A stretch of 64,000 nucleotides of DNA from Dromiciops gliroides. Its lineage: Eukaryota; Chordata; Mammalia; Microbiotheria; Microbiotheriidae. The stretch spans positions 543,316,211-543,380,210 of the forward strand of contig NC_057861.1 in the NCBI RefSeq assembly GCF_019393635.1. Direction: 5' to 3'. Both the position numbers and the translations under genes were made by a program. Position 1 is the first letter of the stretch. The number at the start of each line of letters is the position of its first letter. This document shows positions 55,410-64,000 of this stretch, in pieces. The notes under the pieces were generated by a model. The model had not been told where the DNA came from and ran no database searches. It saw only the letters and a list, made by a program, of their open reading frames with translations.

Positions 55410-55572
55410 TGTTTTGGTTTTGGTTTTGGTTTTTTTGTGGGGGGCAATAAGGGTTAAGTGACTTGCCCAGGGTCACACAGCTAGTTAGTGTCAAGTGTCT
55501 GAGGCCAGATTTGAACTCATGTCCTCCTGAATCCAGGGCTGGTGCTTTATCCACTGTGCCACCTAGCTGCCC
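55410..55572 (-). mobile_element. Marsupial SINE, perfect 15-bp duplication
   Basis: GTGTAAATGGTTCTT at 55395-55409 and 55573-55587. Confidence 0.96.
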
Positions 55573-55724
55573 GTGTAAATGGTTCTTATGGTTCTGCTTA
55601 TTTTGCTCTGGATCAGTGTATACAAATCTGCCCACATTTCTGTGACTTCTTCATATTTGCCATTTTTTCCCTGCACAATAATATTCCATTATATTCTCAT
55701 ACCTAATTCTTTTTTTAAGTCATG

Positions 55725-56015
55725 CATCAATCAAGGGTCAAGTCAAGTCAAAAAGCATTAATTAAGTACCTACTATGCACCAGGCACCATACTAAGTGCT
55801 GGAGATACTAAGAAAGATGAGCTTAGTCATTGCTCTTAAGATTGCTCACAATCTACTGAGGGAAACAACATGCAAACAACTATGAACAAACAAGATATAT
55901 TCAGGACATGTTGGAGATAATCACAGAGAGAAGACATAAGCATTAAGGAGACCCAGGGAAGACTTCTTATAGAGGGTAGGGTTTTGGCTGAGAAGTAAGC
56001 CAGGGAAGCCATGAG
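55725..56015 (-). repeat. L2 3' end, antisense, long
   Basis: Reads 'cctactatgcaccaggcacc', 'ctaagtgctggagatactaa', 'atgcaaacaactatgaacaa' and 'cccagggaagacttcttata'. Confidence 0.8.
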
Positions 56016-56475
56016 GTGGAAACAAGACTCCACAAAATATTTTAGTATATGACAGTTTATGTCTTTGCTATCCTTGGGGTTTATACCCAATAGTGGGATT
56101 GCTAGGTCAAAAGTCAGGGGCACTCACTTTTCTTGCATAATTCCAGATGAAAATCCCAAACCTTTGGCCCACTTTACAGCTTCAACAACAGTGTATCTAC
56201 ATGCCCATCTTCTTACAGTTCCTCCAACATTTACTGTTGTCATCTTTTTTTTTCATCTTTGCCAATATGCATAGTGTGATGTGAAACCTCAGAGTTGTTT
56301 TTATTTATTTTCCTCTTACTGATTTATTATATACTGATAACTGATGGTGACTGGGACATGTTTTCAGGAGGTTATTTATTGTTTGCGATTCTTCTTTTGA
56401 AAACTGTTCATATCACATAGCCACTTATCCCCCATTGGGAAATGGTTTAAATGTGTGAAACATTTATGTAATTTC

Positions 56476-56655
56476 TTTTTGTTTGTTTGTTTTTTTGTTT
56501 TGTTTTTTGTTGGGTTTTTGTGGGGCAATGGGGGTTAAGTGACTTGCCCAGGGTCACACAGCTAGTAAGTGTCAAGTGTCTGAGGCTGGATTTGAACTCA
56601 GGTACTCCTGAATCTAGGGCCAGCACTTTATTCACTGCGCCACCTAGCTGCCCCC
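56476..56655 (-). mobile_element. Marsupial SINE
   Basis: Head GGGGCAGCTAGGTGGCGCAG at 56655, tail as a long GTTTT-rich run. Both flanks carry TGTAATTTC. Confidence 0.94.
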
Positions 56656-56692
56656 TATTTTTGTAATTTCACTGTATGTTTTGGATATCAGA

Positions 56693-56697
<5 letters not shown>

Positions 56698-56752
<55 letters not shown>
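56698..56752. repeat. (GT)n microsatellite
   Basis: About 27 units of GT, within the tail of the SINE at 56698-56886. Confidence 0.97.
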
Positions 56753-56755
<3 letters not shown>

Positions 56756-56886
56756 GGGGGGTTTTTTTGTGTGTGTGGTTTTTTTTTTGGTGAGGCAATT
56801 GGGGTTAAGTGACTTGCCCAGGTTCACACAGCCAGTAAATGTCAAGTGTCTGAGGCTGGATTTGAACTCAGAGCCGGTGATCTATC
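56698..56886 (-). mobile_element. 5'-truncated SINE with a (GT)n in its tail, perfect 17-bp duplication
   Basis: TTGGATATCAGACTTTT at 56681-56697 and 56887-56903. The SINE head is missing ('ccggtgatctat' abuts the duplication). Confidence 0.94.
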
Positions 56887-57110
56887 TTGGATATCAGACT
56901 TTTATTGGTGAGATTTGATACAAATATTTTTCCCACATTATACTTTCTCTTCTAATTCGATCTCTATTGCTGTTATTCATGAAAATCTTTTGAATTTTAT
57001 GTAGTAAAACTACCTTTTATCTTTTACGATTGCCTTTATCTCTTCTTTGGCTAAGAATATTCCTCTACCCCAATGGTAAAAGGTGTGATTTTCAATAGTG
57101 TGACATTTTA

Positions 57111-58199
57111 GCACAAAATTGCTGATGAATCATTTGAGTAAAGCTATTGGAACTGAAGGATCTGTCTTTTTAAAAAAAGGCAGGTGGAAAGGGGCCTCCG
57201 ACCACATGACAGAATGAGAATCTGGGTGGGGGTTTTTTTGTTGTTTTTTTAAATTACTTTCTGCAGTTTTCATTAGAAAAAGAGCTCAGTTTCAGTCTTT
57301 TCCCTGGCATGTTCTGGTTGCCATGGAACCAGAGGCATCCTGCAAATTTTGAGAATTTACTTCATCATAGCAGCCACAAAGGCTTTATTTGGTGATCTGC
57401 ATCTTGGTCTGCTGAAGGATGGATGACTGACTGGCTTGCTGCTTGGTAAGAAATGAATAACTATTTACTCACTACAACAATTGCTTTTAGTTCCAAGGAT
57501 CACAAGAGCACAAAACAAAGGTGGAGGGGAAAAAAACCCCTGGTAATTTCAAGACAGCTTCTCTACTCATTCCCATGAACATCCTAGGGGCCTGAAAAAT
57601 TTGAGAATTAATTCAATGTCACACAATGTTGCATTTTCATTTCTAAGTAGTATAATGACCACCAATGCATCAACTAGTCTTTGATCTTTTCCAGTTTCAT
57701 TTAGTTTGATGCTACTGAACAATTATCCTATAAGGAAATAGCCAAAGATTTTAGTCACAAACGAAAATAAAACCAGAATGGAAATCTGATCCAATCCTGG
57801 TAAAAACAAATCCACTCAAATTGTGTCTACTTTTCTCTGCTCACATCACATTGAGATTTAACTTATAAATGTGGGTCTGCCATATGTTATGTGTCATATC
57901 AATAGAAATTCTTTTCCTTCCTATATTTTCTTTACATCTGAACAAGAAAATGAAACTGTCAGAAGGACAAAGGCTAGAGAACTTTTCTAACAGTTGAGAT
58001 AAGCCCAAGGCAAGAGAAGCATGGAAGTTAAGGACTATTTTAAAGTCAGGCAGAGCCTTGATGACAGAGTAGCAGGAAGCAATGTGTCCAAGTTTCACAA
58101 AACTCCTCCAAACATATCTAGAAAAATGCACCAGACTGATACTTGATAGGGAAATCCAGAAAAGGTCACAATGAATCACTTGTCCAGCCCACACTAATA
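57111..58199. other. Repeat-poor upstream sequence, possible control region
   Basis: About 1.1 kb with no transposon. It contains GGTTGCCATGGAACC (57316-57330), and TGCTTG|GTAAGAAAT near 57446, which resembles a splice donor. A 117-codon minus-strand frame at 57841-58194 has no recognised domain. No gene can be supported. Confidence 0.4.
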
Positions 58200-61015
58200 T
58201 AAGGAGACAGAGAAAGAGGTCTGCTGAAAGTAGAGACTAGTTGGAGAAGCAGTATCCTATTGGTAGAGTATGCCAACACTCAGGGAAAGGCTGTGCACTA
58301 GGACAAAAAGAGATCCTAGACCAATATAGGACCCCCCATGGCTCGTATTGAGCCATTATGACGTATACAGGTGTCAATCAATTGACAGCTTTAGCTACTT
58401 CCTAGTTCTGGTCACACATCCAGGGTAGACTACAAAACACCCACAGAGGTGTTATTCTAGGTTAGGGAGAAGGAAGTTCAGAAGCAAGCAGCAGTGGTTT
58501 GTCTAGGATCACAAGAGCAGAGTATAATTTCAGTTCTACCATCTAGTCCATCCCATAGAAGAATAACCAGGGCAGGAATCCTAGACTAAAGGGGAGCATG
58601 AAGTTCTGTTGCTCTGAACCAGCAGAACTTCCCAAATGACTGATAGGATCTGAGCCCAGCAGTATTCTTTTCTGCCTAACCAAAACCCAAATCAGGAATT
58701 TGCAGAGCTTAAAAATGGTAGAGGGGATGGGGCAACAATCAGACTTTGCCCTAGATCAAACCATTTTGTGAGCACTGGCTTATAGAACCCTAGTTTATTT
58801 TTGAGATCCTATAAAAACACAATACTAAATACATGGGGGGAAAAAGCAGCAACAGACCAGACCTTACTTCCAGAAGTGTGGTAGAGCCCAGCCTTAATAT
58901 CAAATATAAAGTCAGGAACTAGCCTGGGAAAATGGGCAAACAAACAAACAAACAAAAAAAGAATTCCACCATAGTGGCATGATACCTAGGACAAATACAA
59001 ATGTAGAATATAATGACTCCAAAATATCTACAAGCAATGCCTCAGAGAAAAACTCAATTAGAATTCTTGGAAGACATTAAGCAAGAATTTTAAAGAGTTA
59101 AAATGTTTTTATAAATGAAATAAGAATATTTGAGGAAAATTGGAAAAGAAGGGAGAGCTATGGAAGAAAGAACTGGAAAGGAAATTAACAGGTCAGCACA
59201 AGAGGTACAAAACTTACCCAAGTATTAAAGTCCTTGAAAATTGGAATAGACCAAATAGAAACCAATGATTCCATGAGACAACAAGAAATGTAAAAACAAA
59301 AACAAAAAACCCAAATTCCAAAAAGCTAAAAAAAATAGAAGAAAATATAAAGTATCTCATAGCAAAAAGACAACTGACCTGAAAAACAGATCATGGAGGA
59401 AAAATTTAAGAATCTCATTGAACTATTAGAATGCCACAATCCCTCCAAAAGCATAGACGTTATACTTCAAGAAATTTTAAAACCACTCAGATTTCTTGGA
59501 ACCAGAGGGCAAAGTAGAAATATAAAGAATATACCAGTCACCTCCTGAAGGGAACCCCAAAAAGAAAACTCCCAGGAGTACCAGTGCCAAAATCTAGAGT
59601 GTGCAGGTCAAAGAAAAAATGCTAATTGGAAATCTTATGTAAACAAATGCTGAAAGCTATCTCTACATGTAACTGGAAAATAATAAAATACTTTTGTTTT
59701 TAAAAAAATAGGATATAATTTTACCTTAAAAAAAAAGAAAAAGAAAAAATACTGAACACAGCCAGAAAGAAAGAATTAAAAAACTGAGGATCCACAGTCA
59801 GGATCACACAAGATTTAGTAGCCACCATCACAAAGAAGCAGAGAATTTGGAATATTATCCAAAAGCCAAAAAAATATGAGTTTACGTACAGGGGAAAAAC
59901 AGATCTTTAATGATATAGAGTACTTTCAAGCATTCCACTGAAAAGACCAGAGCTTCATAGAAACTTTGAGGCTTAAATAGGAGTGCAAAGAAACATAAAA
60001 TTAAACATAAACAATGACAATTGACCAAACAAAGAGAAAGTGTTTATATTCTAATATAGAGAAATGATACATGTGTCCCCTCTGATACTCATCATCATCA
60101 GGGGTTGTAGAGGTTGTTAATTAGACAAGGCCTGGAAGTGGTTCTGTTATGTCTTGATGATCTTAAGAGAATAATGGAAAGTGAAGGGAAGAGGAATATA
60201 CTAGGGACCAGAGTGGAGAACAAAAGGAAGGTTAATGAAACTTATCTCACATAATTAGGATGCATAAATAGATATTTATATAAACAAGGAAGAAGGGGTG
60301 AAGGGAGTAGTTGATACTTCAACCTTGCTCTCATTAGAACTGGTTAAAGGGAAAAATAAACACACACACACACACATACAGAGCTGGGTACAAAAATACA
60401 TTTCATGCAGTAGTGAAATAGGAGTGTAAGGAAAGAAGGGAGGGAGGCAATTAGAAGGAGGATAGTTTAAGGGAGGGAATAGTCCTAAACAAAAGGAACT
60501 CCAAGGGTGTACAAAAATATTTATAACTCTTTTGAAGTGGCAAAGAATGGGAATCTGAGGAGCTGCCTATTAATTGGGGGATGGATGAAAAAGTTGTGGT
60601 ATATAAATGTCATCAAATACTAGTGTGGTTTAAGAAATGATAAAGGGGATGATTTTAAAGAAACCTGTGAAGATTTGTATGATGATGCTTAGTGAAGTGA
60701 ATATTAACAGAACAATTTCTACAATGACAACAATATGATAAAGGAAAACAACTTTGAAAGAAGTAGGAACTCTTATAAATGTAATGACCAACCATGATTC
60801 TACCTACTTCCTGAGAGAGAGGTGAAGGATTCTGAAAACAGAATGAGGGAAATTTTTTTTTTGGACATGGTCAATGCAGAAATCTGTTTTGATTTGAACA
60901 AAATTGTTTATAACAGGGTTTGATTTTCTTTAGTTCTCAAGTTGGGTGAGTATTTGGAATGGGAGAGTAAGAAGACAAATGTTTGCTAACTGAAAAAAAT
61001 ATAATTAAAAAGTAA
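58200..61015 (+). mobile_element. LINE-1 with 5' UTR, ORF1 relic and 3' end, ORF2 missing
   Basis: 58200-58960 is probable 5' UTR ('aagtcaggaactagcctggg'). 58960-60050 is degraded ORF1 ('gaaaccaatgattccatgag', 'agaaggaagaattaaaaaac'-like, 'gtcaggatcacacaagattt'). 60060-60380 resembles the inter-ORF spacer. 60505-61015 is the ORF2 end and 3' UTR. Nearly all ORF2 is gone. Confidence 0.7.
59621..59739 (+). mobile_element. Short L1 3' end nested in the L1 ORF1
   Basis: Reads 'ggaaatcttatgtaaacaaa' and 'ctatctctacatgtaactgg', then A-rich. AAAGAAAAAAT at 59610-59620 and 59740-59750 duplicates the ORF1 target. Confidence 0.8.
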
Positions 61016-61101
61016 AGTATAAGCTCATCTGCAAAACATTACTAGTAGGAAATTGTTAGCAATCTTGCCACATGAGATAGCAAATAGTAGTTTGAAAGCA
61101 T

Positions 61102-61247
61102 GGGGGGCAGCTAAGTGGCACAGTGGATACAGCACTGGACTTGGAATCAGGAGGACCTGAGTTCAAATCCACTTACTAGCTGTGTGACCCTGGGCAAGTC
61201 ACTTAACCCTCATTGCCCTACCAAACAAAACCAAACAAACAAACAAA
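61102..61247 (+). mobile_element. Marsupial SINE with internal deletion
   Basis: The CTCAGACACTTGACACTT segment is shortened. Tail of CAAA units. Confidence 0.93.
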
Positions 61248-61469
61248 AAAGCAAATGAAAGTTTATAGATCTTGGTATGAGATCTGGCTAAGTAAGCTCA
61301 TACTAAGAGCATGTACAGATGAAACTTGGAGGATGACAAATAGATGAGAAATGTGATAGTACACCTATGGGCAATGTATTCTCATCAACAACAAGAAAAG
61401 AACCACTGAAGTATCCAATGTACTAAGTGTGGAAGTATCAGAAGTATGTAAGAAGATGAAGTTAGACTC

Positions 61470-62040
61470 TCTGAGTCAGTAATAATACCACTACTAGTTT
61501 TATATCTCAAAGAGGACAAAGGCAGAAGAAAAAGACCCACATGCACAAAAAAATATTTATAACAGCTCTTTTTTGTTATAACAAAGAATTGGAAACAAAG
61601 TATGTATTCATCATTGAACAAATTGTGGTGCAGGAACAAAATTATGGTATATGAATATAACAGGATATTATTGTCACATAAGAAATTATGGCTATGAGGG
61701 ATTCTGAGAAGCCTATAAAAACTTGAATGAATTGGTGTAGAGGGAAATGAGTAGGACAAAAAATAAAACACAACAATTTATATAATCACTAAAATAATAT
61801 AAAGGCAAACAGCTCTGAAAGACTTAAGAACTTAGTGTAATGATCAGTGTATTGATTTGTTTTTCTTGACTACACACTTATAAGCTCTATAAGAGAGAGC
61901 TTTTATGGGGGAGAGAAGGTAATGGTAGTGATGCAAAAAAAGAAAAGAAAAGCAGTAAAAAGAGAAAAAAAAGAGATTATCAGTGAAACATTTGAAAATA
62001 TACATAAAAAAGGAGAGGAATATTCAGATGGAAATAAAGA
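61470..62040 (+). mobile_element. LINE-1 3' fragment, degraded
   Basis: Reads 'aaagacccacatgcacaaaa', 'tatttataacagctcttttt' and 'aattatggtatatgaatata'. The 3' limit is uncertain. Confidence 0.7.
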
Positions 62041-62216
62041 CAAGCAGGCAGTTTTGTTATTATCATGTCAAATTTAACATACATTTTTAAAAAAAGATGC
62101 TATCAGAAATCCAGTTTCATATGGGATCCTCTTTTGAACTGTTTCCTGTATATTTGTTCCTGTTTGTTGATGTTTGATAAGTTTATTAGGTTTGGGAATA
62201 AAAAAATAAAAATTTT

Positions 62217-62355
62217 GGGGGCAGCTAGGTGGCACAGTGGATGGAGCACCAACCCTGGAGTCAGGAGTACCTGAGTTCAAATCCAGCCTCAGACACTTAA
62301 CACTTACTAGCTGTGTGACCCTGGGCAAGTCACTTAAGCCCAATTGCCTCACTAA
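62217..62355 (+). mobile_element. Marsupial SINE
   Basis: Head GGGGGCAGCTAGGTGGCACAG, tail passing into an (ATTA)n run. Confidence 0.94.
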
Positions 62356-62479
62356 AATAATTAATTAATTAATTAAAATTTTTTAAAAATGTAAAAAGGC
62401 ATCAGGAAGAACTATTGGATATGGCAATAGAAATCAGATTAAATTTTTAAAAAACCCTCATACTGAAAGCAAACTGGCA

Positions 62480-62670
62480 TCCTGAAAAGCATATTGATTT
62501 TAGAGTCATATTATCTGAATATGGATCAGAATTCTGTTACTTACTAGATGAGGTCTTTAAGAAAGTTATTTACCTTCTCTGGGCCTCATTTTCTTATCTG
62601 TAAAATGAGAGGGTTTGGGTGGATAATCTATTAAGTCCCTTTCATCTCTAAATCCTATGATCTCATTGTA
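62480..62670 (+). repeat. MIR SINE
   Basis: Reads 'tctgggcctcattttcttat', 'ctgtaaaatgagagggtttg' and 'aatcctatgatctc'. Confidence 0.8.
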
Positions 62671-62754
62671 AAAAAGATTTCAGGCATAGATTTTCAAGAT
62701 TTCTCAATATGGTACTAGAGAACCACCTAACACAGGTATTCATTCTTCTTTCCA

Positions 62755-64000
62755 GCTTGGAAAAAAGGAGGCATGTGAAAATAAATATAATGGTCTCAGG
62801 CCATAGAGGCCCTCAAAAAGAACTTTGAAGATAAAGTTAGTGAGGTAGAGGAAAAAATGGAAAGAGAAATGAGGGTGATGCAGAAAAACATGAGAAAAAA
62901 GTCAACAGCTTGAAAAGCCAAATGGAAAAGCTCTCTGACAAAAATCATTGCCTAAGAATTAGGATTGAACAAATGGAAGCTAGTGACTTTATTAGAAACC
63001 AAGACATAATAAAGCAAATCCAAATAAATAAAAAAAAAATAGAGGGCAATGTGAAATATCTTCTGGGAAAAAGTGCTGACCTGGAAAATAGGTCCAGGAG
63101 AGATAATTTGAAAATTATTGGTCTACCTGAAAACCATGATCAAGGAAAGAGCTTAGACAGGGAAAATTGCCTGAAATTTTAGAAGCAGAAGCTAAAAGAG
63201 AAATTGAAAGAATCCACTGATCACCTCCAGAAAGAGATTCCAAAAGGAAAACTCCTAGGAATATTATAGCCAAATTCCAGAGCTCTCAGGTCAAGGAGAA
63301 AATATTGCAAGCTGCCAAAAAGAAAGAATTCAAGTACTGTGGAGCCCCAGTCAGGATAGCACAAGATCTAGCAGCTTCTACATTAAAGGACTGGAAGGCA
63401 TGGAATATGATATTCCAGAGGGCAAAGGAATTGGTAAGAATCACCTACCCAGTAAAACTTATCATAATCTTTCAGAGGAAAAATAGGACTTCAATTAAAA
63501 TGAGGACTTTCAGGTATTTGTGATGAAAAGACCTGAATTGAATGACAAATTTGACTTTCAAATACAAGAGAACCATAAAAAATTGGAGTTGGGGGACATA
63601 CCTGGGGTCGTGCAGTGGGTGACTGTCTTGTGTCTGAGGCTGGGTTTTGGCTGGGATCCCCCTGGGTCCAGGGGTGATGCTTTGTCCACTGTGTCACCTT
63701 GCTGCCCATGATGACATCTTTGGGGTTGAATTGAGGGGTGAGGGGAATGTACTGGGGGAGGGTTAAGGGCAGAGGTGAAATCCTACAGGAAAGAAACAGG
63801 AAAAGGCTTGTGGAGTAGAGGAAGAGATGGGGGAGGAGCAGGGCAGTAAATGAATTTTATACTCATCAGAAAAGGCTCAAAGACCTCAATCTCATCAGAA
63901 TTGGCTCAAGGAGGGAATAACATACACATCCAATTGGGTAGAGTAATCCCTCTAACCCTGTAGGAAAATAGGAGGGAAAGGGGATAAAGAGAGAGGGGCA
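62755..64000 (+). mobile_element. LINE-1 ORF1 relic and inter-ORF spacer, continuing past the window
   Basis: ORF1 is the best preserved here, running over about 62790-63580 in broken frames. A coiled-coil-like N-terminal part is followed by LENRSRRDNLKIIGLPENHD, then KKKEFKYCGAPVRIAQDLAA, ending MKRPELNDKFDFQIQE. From 63720 the spacer has 'ctcatcagaaaaggctcaaa' and 'catacacatccaattgggta'. ORF2 would lie beyond 64000. Stops and frameshifts make it inactive. Confidence 0.85.
63596..63707 (-). mobile_element. Worn SINE inside the L1
   Basis: On the minus strand it starts GGGCAGCAAGGTGACACAG and keeps the GTCTGAGGC-type word, with many substitutions and a lost middle. Confidence 0.75.

Larger units (their letters stand above)
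55310..57110 (-). mobile_element. LINE-1, antisense, heavily interrupted
   Basis: Complement words in order: 'gtgacttcttcatatttgcc', 'cacaataatattccattata', 'gtgggattgctaggtcaaaa', 'cttctgaaaactgttcatat'-like and 'ttgatacaaatatttttccc'. An antisense L2 and three antisense SINEs sit inside it. Confidence 0.75.

Noticed and set aside
57425..57460. Possible non-coding exon end at TGCTTG|GTAAGAAAT
   Set aside because: A lone donor-like site without an acceptor, open frame or homology is not enough to call an exon.

Overview
This is nuclear DNA from a marsupial. The strongest sign is more than 35 copies of a tRNA-derived, MIR/CORE-related SINE of the WSINE1/MAR1 kind. They start GGGGCAGCTAGGTGGCGCAG, carry AGCTGTGTGACCCTGGGCAAGTCAC, and end in an A-rich tail. 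Marsupial-type LINE-1 pieces, old L2, CR1/L3 and MIR copies, and fossil hAT DNA transposons make up most of the rest. The SINE density suggests an Australian marsupial such as a dasyurid, but I cannot fix the species by eye.

Two protein-coding genes are present, both on the minus strand. DAGLB (diacylglycerol lipase beta) is partial: exon 1 (18685-18779) and exon 2 (13364-13515) are in the window, and the remaining exons lie to the left of position 1. KDELR2 (KDEL receptor 2) is complete in five coding exons: 50919-51009, 36858-36958, 32755-32913, 30429-30681 and 29466-29500. They join in frame to 639 bp, or 212 residues, with GT/AG at every junction. To my knowledge the same two genes are neighbours in the same orientation on human 7p22.1, so this is conserved synteny.

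Layout: 1-13363 is DAGLB intron 2, packed with L1 pieces, SINEs, an L2 and a solo LTR. 13516-18684 is DAGLB intron 1. 18640-19030 is the CpG-rich DAGLB promoter. About 18780-28254 is intergenic and contains a large antisense L1, a hAT fossil and two CTCF-like motifs. 28255-29465 is the probable KDELR2 3' UTR. 29501-50918 holds KDELR2 introns, intron 1 being about 14 kb. 50600-51330 is the KDELR2 CpG-island promoter. 51350-64000 is upstream intergenic DNA, mostly nested transposons, and ends inside an L1.

The two genes act in different pathways. KDELR2 returns escaped ER chaperones from the Golgi to the ER. DAGLB releases 2-arachidonoylglycerol from diacylglycerol. They share only their position.

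I found no undescribed gene system. The items most worth a second look are a well-formed solo LTR inside an L1, a 14-bp-duplication insertion carrying a trinucleotide array, candidate unfolded-protein-response motifs around the KDELR2 promoter, a facing CTCF-like pair between the genes, and several dated nestings of one transposon in another.
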